This document shows, one piece after another, positions 58,859 to 64,000 of a stretch of DNA of 64,000 nucleotides. The stretch is from Reyranella humidisoli. GTDB taxonomy: Bacteria > Pseudomonadota > Alphaproteobacteria > Reyranellales > Reyranellaceae. Under the pieces are notes generated by a model. The model saw only the letters and a list, made by a program, of their open reading frames with translations. It had not been told where the DNA came from and made no database searches. The stretch is from NCBI RefSeq assembly GCF_019039055.1, contig NZ_JAHOPB010000001.1:62001-126000 (forward strand), in the 5' to 3' direction. A program made the translations under genes and the position numbers. The first letter of the stretch is position 1; each line of letters opens with the position of its first letter.

Positions 58859-60520
58859 ATGAGCAGCGACCCGAAGAACGGCGCGCACCTGCTGGTGCGC
58901 AACCTCGAAGCCCAGGGCGTCGAGCACATATTCGGCATTCCCGGCGCCAAGATCGATCCCGTCTTCGACGCGCTGGCCGATTCCAAGATCAAGCTGGTCG
59001 TCTGCCGCCATGAGCAGAACGCGACCTTCATCGCGGGCGGCCTCGGCCGCCTGACCGGCAAGGCCGGAGTCGTGCTCGTGACCTCCGGCCCCGGCGTCTC
59101 CAATCTCGCCACCGGCCTCGCGACCGCCAACACCGAGGGCGATCCCGTGGTGGCGCTGGGCGGCGCCGTGCCGATCGCGGACCGTCTGAAACAGGCGCAC
59201 CAGAGCATGGACACGGTCGCGCTGCTGCGACCCATCACCAAGTACGCCGCCGAGATCGATTCGCCCTCGGCCATTTCCGAGGCGACCGCCGCGGCTTTCC
59301 GCGCCGCCGAATCGGGCCGGCCGGGTGCCGCCTTTCTCGGCCTGCCCAAGGACGTCATGAAGGCGCCCGCGCCCGGCCCGGTGCTGGCGCCGGCGAGAGT
59401 CCCGCGACTGGGGGCGGCCGACACCGAAGCGATCGCCGAAGCCGCGCGCCTGATCGACGCGGCAGAGCGTCCGGTCGTCCTGCTGGGCATGCTCGCCAGT
59501 CAGGGAGCGGTCGCCGAGGCCGTGCGGTTCCTGCTCGCCCGGACCCGACTGGCCGTCGCGGGCACCTATCAGGCGGCGGGCGTGGTCCCGCGCGACCGGC
59601 TGGACTGTTTCGGCGGCCGGGTCGGGCTGTTCCACAATCAGCCGGCCGACCGGCTGCTCGACGAAGCCGACCTCGTGATCACGATCGGCTTCGATCCGGT
59701 GGAATACGACCCCGCGCTCTGGAATGCGGGACGCACGCGCAAGCTCGTCCATATCGATTGCATCCCGGCCGACTACGACCAGTGCTACCGGCCCGACATT
59801 GAGCTGATGGGCGACAGCGCCGCGACCTTGCGTGCCCTGTCGGCGCTGCTGAAGCCCAGGGAACGACCCACGCAGTCGGCGCTGCTGGCCGAGATCCATC
59901 GCGAACGCACGACGGTCGCGGCCGAAGCGGCCAAGCGCAACGGCACGCCGGTTCATCCGCTGCGCCTCGTCCACGAGCTGCAGAAGCTGATCGACGAAGA
60001 TGTGACGCTCTGCTCCGACATGGGCTCGTTCCACATCTGGATGGCCCGGCATCTCATCAGCCACCGGCCTCGGCAGATCCTGATCAGCAACGGCCAGCAG
60101 ACTCTGGGCGTCGCCCTGCCGTGGGGCATCGCGGCCTGCTTGGCCGAGCCCGGCCGCAAGGTGATCTCCATCTCCGGCGACGGCGGTTTCCTGTTCTCCG
60201 CCGTCGAGCTCGAGACGGCGGTCCGCCTCAAGTGCAACTTCGTGCACGTCGTCTGGATCGACGGCAGCTACAACATGGTCGGCATCCAGCAGGTCGCCGC
60301 CTACGGTCGCGATTCAGGCGTGCATTTCGGTCCCGTGGACCTGGTGAAATTCGCCGAGTCGATGGGCGCCCAGGGCCTGATGATCAAGGACGCCGACGCG
60401 ATCGAGCCGACGCTGCGCAAGGCCATGGCGATGGACGGTCCCGTACTGGTCGGCGTGCATGTCGACTATCGCGACAACCCCGCCCTGATGGCCGCGATGC
60501 ACGAGGACGTCATCATCTGA
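58859..60520 (+). CDS. alsS: Acetolactate synthase, catabolic (AlsS/BudB-type)
   Basis: 553 residues, thiamine-diphosphate enzyme. The catalytic Glu52 in VCRHEQNATFIAGGLGR, the central domain ending near residue 340, and the C-terminal ThDP site ISISGDGGFLFSAVELETA...IDGSYNMVGIQ are present. No small regulatory (ilvH) subunit gene follows. With the divergent decarboxylase, this points to the catabolic, acetoin-forming enzyme rather than the branched-chain biosynthetic one. It condenses two pyruvates to 2-acetolactate in the cytosol, supporting pH control or overflow metabolism. Confidence 0.92.
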   Translation: MSSDPKNGAHLLVRNLEAQGVEHIFGIPGAKIDPVFDALADSKIKLVVCRHEQNATFIAGGLGRLTGKAGVVLVTSGPGVSNLATGLATANTEGDPVVALGGAVPIADRLKQAHQSMDTVALLRPITKYAAEIDSPSAISEATAAAFRAAESGRPGAAFLGLPKDVMKAPAPGPVLAPARVPRLGAADTEAIAEAARLIDAAERPVVLLGMLASQGAVAEAVRFLLARTRLAVAGTYQAAGVVPRDRLDCFGGRVGLFHNQPADRLLDEADLVITIGFDPVEYDPALWNAGRTRKLVHIDCIPADYDQCYRPDIELMGDSAATLRALSALLKPRERPTQSALLAEIHRERTTVAAEAAKRNGTPVHPLRLVHELQKLIDEDVTLCSDMGSFHIWMARHLISHRPRQILISNGQQTLGVALPWGIAACLAEPGRKVISISGDGGFLFSAVELETAVRLKCNFVHVVWIDGSYNMVGIQQVAAYGRDSGVHFGPVDLVKFAESMGAQGLMIKDADAIEPTLRKAMAMDGPVLVGVHVDYRDNPALMAAMHEDVII

Positions 60521-60539
60521 CGCTCCGCACGGGTTGCGG

Positions 60540-61052
60540 TCAGCGCAGCCCGTAGGAGCGGCGGTTGACCGAAGTGAGATCGACCGCCCAGGCGGCGAGC
60601 AGGCAGAGCAGCGCCAGGATCGCTCCCAGGGTGCGGACGTGGTTCCACAGCGCCCACGGTCCCGCGAACTCCTTCCAGTTCGCGGCATTGGCGTCGGTGC
60701 CGGCCACGGTGAAGGAGGCGAGCGTCTCGTTCAGGGGCACGTTGACCTGCAGGGTGACCCCGATGACGGCGGCGGCATAGATCAGCGCCGCCAGGCCCGC
60801 GAGCCGGGCCGCGCTGCGATGACCGGCCGATCGGGAACCGAGTGCCGCCAGCAGCGGGAGCACCAGGGCACCGAAGAAGACGATGGCGAAGAGTGGGCTG
60901 CGCACGACGGTGTTGATGCCGTGCATGGCATTCACGGCCGAGGCCGCGCCACCCTGATCGAGGCCGGGCATGACGATGGTCGAGAAGGAATAGAAGATGC
61001 CCGCGCTCAGCGCCGTGCACAGCAAGGCGAGGACGAAGAAGACGTGGCGCAT
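60540..61052 (-). CDS. DUF1772 (anthrone oxygenase-like) membrane protein
   Basis: 170 residues with four hydrophobic segments. The family pattern is clear: an N-terminal helix followed by IVMPGLDQ, AVNAMHGINTVVRSPLF, then TLQVNVPLNETLASF and WALWNHVRTLGAILALL (N-V-P-x-N and W-x-x-W-N-H-x-R-T). DUF1772 includes fungal anthrone oxygenases but most bacterial members have no known activity. It stands 20 bp convergent to the acetolactate synthase stop and 41 bp before the flavin monooxygenase stop, so is probably independently transcribed. Confidence 0.85.
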   Translation of the reverse strand: MRHVFFVLALLCTALSAGIFYSFSTIVMPGLDQGGAASAVNAMHGINTVVRSPLFAIVFFGALVLPLLAALGSRSAGHRSAARLAGLAALIYAAAVIGVTLQVNVPLNETLASFTVAGTDANAANWKEFAGPWALWNHVRTLGAILALLCLLAAWAVDLTSVNRRSYGLR

Positions 61053-61092
61053 TTTCCGGAGCTCCGCTGACCACCTTACCGCAGCAGAAGCC

Positions 61093-62271
61093 CTAGCCGA
61101 GCCCGTTGCCGCCGTAAAGCCACTGCAGTGTATCGAGCCACTGGTCCTGGGTCCGGGCGCCCATGATGCTGTTGCGCAGCGCCGCGTGCGGGCCGGCCGG
61201 ATGATAGACGTGATCGCCCATGGCGCGGGACATCAGCTGCGTGCGCGCCGTGCGCAGCACCCGCCGGTCGCGATAGTTCACCAGCCCCGCCTCGACGGAA
61301 TCGCTGCGGGACAGCGAATCGGCCAGGCAAACCGCATCTTCCATCGCCATGCATCCGCCCTGTGACATGTACTGCAGCATGGGGTGTGCAGCATCGCCCA
61401 GCAGCGCCACCCTTCCGTCGACCCACCGGTCGACCGGATCGCGGTCACAGAGAACCCACATGTGCCAGTTCTGGCCATGGCGGATGATGTTCTGCGCCCG
61501 TTCGCAGACATGGGTGAAGCCCTTCCGGACCTCCTCCGTGTCGACCGGCTTGCCGGCCACCGGCTCTGGCGCGTGGTTGTGGTAGGTCACGACGAGGTTG
61601 AACACCTTCCAGCCCGACAAAGGGTAGTGGACGATGTGGCACTTCGGCCCGGCCCAGAGTGTCGCCGCGTTCCAGCGAAGCTCTTCCGGCATCTGTTCGG
61701 TCGGGATGACCGACCGGTAGGTCGTGTGGCCCGACACGCGCGGCGGACCGTCGGCTGTCACCTGAGCGCGCACGTTCGACCACAGGCCGTCGGCGCCGAT
61801 CAGCGCGCTTCCCGTCACGGTCTCGCCGTTCCGCAGCCGGGCCGAGACCGACGCGCCGTCCTGGTCGTAGCCCGTGACCTCGGCGCTGGTGCGCAGCTCG
61901 ATCAACGGATGATCCTGGCAGCCCTTCAGCAGAACGCCATGCAGGTCGCCGCGATGGACGACGGCATAGGGATTGCCGAAGCGGGCGCGGAATTTCTCGC
62001 CGAGGTCGATGTGACAGATCTCGCCGTCAGCCAGCGCGTCCATGAGCCGGAGCTGGTCGATATAGACGGCCATGCCACGCGCGGCCTCTCCCACGCCGAG
62101 ATGATCGAAGCAGTGGAAGGCGTTGGGCCCGAGCTGGATACCGGCGCCGATCTCGCCGAGGCGGCTGGCTTTCTCGAGGACCTGCGAGGCAATGCCCTTC
62201 TGGGCAAGCGCCAGCGCCGCCGCCAGTCCGCCGATGCCGCCACCGGCTATGAGAATCCTATCTGGGTCCAC
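61093..62271 (-). CDS. FAD-dependent monooxygenase (3-hydroxybenzoate 6-/salicylate hydroxylase type)
   Basis: 392 residues from a GTG at 62271, which overlaps the end of the Mct-like gene by 14 bp and has AAGG upstream. Motifs: ILIAGGGIGGLAAALALAQKG, LEKASRLGEIGAGIQLGPNA, LIGADGLWSNVRAQV (DG motif) and VALLGDAAHPMLQYMSQGG (GD motif); these fit the NagX/XlnD 3-hydroxybenzoate 6-hydroxylase and salicylate hydroxylase group. It would form gentisate or catechol-type products. It is coupled to a CoA transferase of the Mct type, which is an unusual pairing. Confidence 0.88.
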   Translation of the reverse strand: MDPDRILIAGGGIGGLAAALALAQKGIASQVLEKASRLGEIGAGIQLGPNAFHCFDHLGVGEAARGMAVYIDQLRLMDALADGEICHIDLGEKFRARFGNPYAVVHRGDLHGVLLKGCQDHPLIELRTSAEVTGYDQDGASVSARLRNGETVTGSALIGADGLWSNVRAQVTADGPPRVSGHTTYRSVIPTEQMPEELRWNAATLWAGPKCHIVHYPLSGWKVFNLVVTYHNHAPEPVAGKPVDTEEVRKGFTHVCERAQNIIRHGQNWHMWVLCDRDPVDRWVDGRVALLGDAAHPMLQYMSQGGCMAMEDAVCLADSLSRSDSVEAGLVNYRDRRVLRTARTQLMSRAMGDHVYHPAGPHAALRNSIMGARTQDQWLDTLQWLYGGNGLG

Positions 62272-63472
62272 CGATGACCTTGTCGTCGTGCAGCCGGGCG
62301 ATCTCGTGCCCGGGCAGGCCGAGAATACCCGAAAGGATCTCGTCCGTATGCTGGCCGAGGAGCGGCGCCGGCTGCGGCGGCTGGCGCGGAACCGCGCCGA
62401 ACTGCATCGGCGAGGCGGCCACCGGATAGCGGCCGATGCCCGGCTGATCGAGCAGCGTGAACATCGGATTCTCGGCCACGTTGGTCTTGTCCGCCGCCAG
62501 TTCGCGAAAGGTCTGGTACGGCGCCCAGAGGGCACCGGCCTTCTTGAGCGCGGCCGCGACCTCGGCGGCATCGTGCGCGGCGACCCACGGCTCGATCACG
62601 GCGATGAGTTGGCGGCGCGCATTCCAGCGCCCGGCATCGCTCTTCAGGTCGACGCCCGTCTCGACTTCGATCTTCCGGAACGCCTCGCTGAAACCGCCGG
62701 CCGCCGCCAAGGCATCGACATGGCGGTCCGAGAAGATGCAGATCATCACGAAGCGGCCGTCCTTCGTGCGGAAGTCGCGTCCGAAGGTGCCGAAGATCTC
62801 GTTGCCGTAGCGCGGACGGTCGACATCGTTCACGACCGCTTCGCCGATGTAGCCCAGCGCCGACGTCGTCGCGAGCGCCACGTCCTGCAGCGGCAGCACG
62901 ATCTTCTGGCCTCGGCCCGTCATGCGGCGATGACGCTCGGCCGCCAGGATCGACAGGGCGCCCGCATAGGCGGCCGCGAGATCCCAGGGCGGGCACACCG
63001 CGTTCACCGGTCCTTCATGATCGACCGGGCCGGTCACCATCGGGAAGCCGGTGATCGCGTTCACCGTGTAGTCGACGTGCGCCGAGCCGTCGCGCGCCCC
63101 GATGATGTTGAGCGCGATCAGATCGGCGCGCTTCTTCGCCAGCTCCTCGTAGGCGAGCCAGCCGCGCGCCGGCATGTTGGTCGTGAAGATGCCCGCGCCC
63201 TCGCCCGGCGCGGTGATCAGTGCCGTCAGCAATTCGCGGCCGCGGGGATTGCGCAGGTCGACCGCGATCGATCGTTTGCCCTTGTTGAGACCCGCCCAAT
63301 AGATGGAGCGCCCGTCGTCGGTGATCGGCCAACGATCGTTGTCGAGACCGCCTTTGACGTCGTCGAAGCGGATCACGTCGGCGCCCATCTGAGCGAGAGT
63401 CATGCCGCCCAGGGGCGCGGCAATGAAAGCCGAGCCCTCGACGATGCGGAGGCCCGCAAGAATACCCGTCAT
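62258..63472 (-). CDS. mct: 2-methylfumaryl-CoA isomerase (Mct)-type CoA transferase
   Basis: 404 residues, class III CoA-transferase fold. The whole-length pattern recalls Chloroflexus Mct: GLRIVEGSAFIAAPLGGMTLAQ, ADVIRFDDVKGGLD, IYWAGLNKGKRSIAVDLRNP, DYTVNAITGFPMVTGP and the end PAPLLGQHTDEILSGILGL. Asp164 in PPWDLAAAYAG aligns with the catalytic Asp of the class. Mct moves CoA within mesaconate (C1 to C4 thioester) in the 3-hydroxypropionate bicycle. The other bicycle genes (mcl, mch, meh) are not in view, so the physiological substrate could be a related unsaturated diacid. The match is from memory of the sequence. Confidence 0.78.
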   Translation of the reverse strand: MTGILAGLRIVEGSAFIAAPLGGMTLAQMGADVIRFDDVKGGLDNDRWPITDDGRSIYWAGLNKGKRSIAVDLRNPRGRELLTALITAPGEGAGIFTTNMPARGWLAYEELAKKRADLIALNIIGARDGSAHVDYTVNAITGFPMVTGPVDHEGPVNAVCPPWDLAAAYAGALSILAAERHRRMTGRGQKIVLPLQDVALATTSALGYIGEAVVNDVDRPRYGNEIFGTFGRDFRTKDGRFVMICIFSDRHVDALAAAGGFSEAFRKIEVETGVDLKSDAGRWNARRQLIAVIEPWVAAHDAAEVAAALKKAGALWAPYQTFRELAADKTNVAENPMFTLLDQPGIGRYPVAASPMQFGAVPRQPPQPAPLLGQHTDEILSGILGLPGHEIARLHDDKVIGGPR

Positions 63473-63502
63473 GTACGTTTCCCGTGTCTTGTTGCTTGTT
63501 CG

Positions 63503-64000
63503 CTACTTGCGGCCGAGCGTGTGCTCGCGCTTCTCCAGCCACCAGCCATATTCCGGCGTCCACAACTCGAAGTCAGGATCACAGCCCAGCGCCTGTGCGG
63601 CGTGCAGAGCCCAGAACGGTTCGTAGAGCGCCTGCCGGCCGATCGCGATCAGGTCGGCATCGCCTTCCTGCAGGATCGCTTCGGCCTGCGGCCCGTCGAG
63701 GATCAGGCCGACCGCCATGGTCGGGATGCCGGCCCCCTTCTTCACTGCCGAAGCGAACGGCACCTGGAAGCCGAGACCGCGCTTCACGCCCGCCGCCGTC
63801 GCCGCACCGGCGATACCACCGGAGGAACAGTCGATCACGTCGACGCCGATCGCCTTCAGCTCCTGGGCGAAGGCCACCGTGTCGTCGACGTCCCAGCCGC
63901 CGCCACCATCGACCGCCGAGACGCGGACGAACAGCGGCTTGTTCTCGGGCCACGCCTGGCGCACGGCGCGCGCCACGTCGAGCGGGAAGCGCATGCGGCC
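63503..64000 (-). CDS. NADH:flavin oxidoreductase / old yellow enzyme (NamA/YqjM-like), C-terminal part
   Basis: The 5' end lies beyond base 64000; the frame is open to the edge and 165 residues are visible. It is the second half of an OYE TIM barrel: RFPLDVARAVRQAWP, LFVRVSAVDGGGGWDVDD, VDVIDCSSGGIAG, IPTMAVGLILDGPQAEAILQEG and DLIAIGRQALYEPFWAL (FMN phosphate and the Arg of the YqjM group). It reduces activated C=C bonds of enones or enoates with NAD(P)H. It lies 30 bp upstream of the Mct-type gene on the same strand, so it is probably in one operon with it and the monooxygenase. Confidence 0.9.
   Translation of the reverse strand, partial: GRMRFPLDVARAVRQAWPENKPLFVRVSAVDGGGGWDVDDTVAFAQELKAIGVDVIDCSSGGIAGAATAAGVKRGLGFQVPFASAVKKGAGIPTMAVGLILDGPQAEAILQEGDADLIAIGRQALYEPFWALHAAQALGCDPDFELWTPEYGWWLEKREHTLGRK

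Overview
The window is about 64 kb of chromosome-like, GC-rich DNA (roughly two thirds G+C by eye). Coding density is very high, with about 65 genes and no gene-free stretch over 300 bases. Codon use, the gene families (CaiB/BaiF CoA transferases, Bug-type binding proteins, HyuA/HyuB, LLM flavoproteins, a cyanide-insensitive-type bd oxidase) and the mosaic intergenic palindromes suggest a metabolically versatile soil or water alphaproteobacterium. A Reyranella- or Bradyrhizobium-like organism is my guess; there is no rRNA or other marker to prove it. I found no tRNA, rRNA, insertion sequence, prophage, integrase or CRISPR array.

Layout. 1-2.4 kb: end of an oligopeptidase B-type gene coupled to a serine hydrolase. 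2.4-6.1 kb (minus): tight operon of SDR, phytanoyl-CoA dioxygenase-like protein, PuuE-like deacetylase and class III nucleotide cyclase. 6.2-10.8 kb: TerC protein, MFS exporter, aldo/keto reductase, D-2-hydroxyacid dehydrogenase and an Lrp/AsnC regulator. 10.9-15.9 kb: DUF6356 protein, secreted hydrolase, ribosome hibernation factor, a four-gene coupled operon (alpha/beta hydrolase, M20 amidohydrolase, membrane protein, DsbA-fold isomerase) and an MliC-like lipoprotein. 15.9-20.3 kb: bd-type oxidase cioAB with a 33-residue DUF2474 protein, behind a MocR regulator divergent from a DUF983 gene. 20.3-26 kb: asparaginase, secreted protein and HyuB, divergent from an orphan molybdenum hydroxylase subunit. 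26-31 kb: MhpA-like monooxygenase, DUF35/thiolase-like pair, secreted metallo-beta-lactamase-fold protein and LLM oxidoreductase.

31.3-40.7 kb (plus) is a long catabolic run: tandem CaiB fusion, nitronate monooxygenase, class III alcohol dehydrogenase, MBL hydrolase, SMP-30 protein, SDR, carboxymuconolactone decarboxylase-like protein and two more SDRs. 40.6-45.4 kb is a LysR-controlled phosphonate-type cassette (Fe-ADH, phnD, phnC, phnE). 45.4-48.1 kb has two binding proteins without permeases. 48.3-56.4 kb: DUF1194 protein, ferredoxin-NADP reductase, CaiB transferase coupled to HyuA, HyuB and a second Bug protein. 56.5-57.8 kb: retropepsin-like protease and a small membrane protein. 57.9-60.5 kb: divergent acetolactate decarboxylase and synthase. 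60.5-64 kb: DUF1772 protein, flavin monooxygenase, a 2-methylfumaryl-CoA isomerase (Mct)-type CoA transferase and a truncated old-yellow-enzyme gene.

The most interesting signals are: a palindromic repeat element read through in frame as the linker of a double CoA transferase; an acetolactate decarboxylase with a ribbon-helix-helix-like N-terminus facing repeated motifs in its divergent promoter; an Mct-type enzyme in an unusual context; a phosphonate cassette whose only enzyme is an Fe-alcohol dehydrogenase; and probable operators next to the Lrp, MocR and LysR genes.
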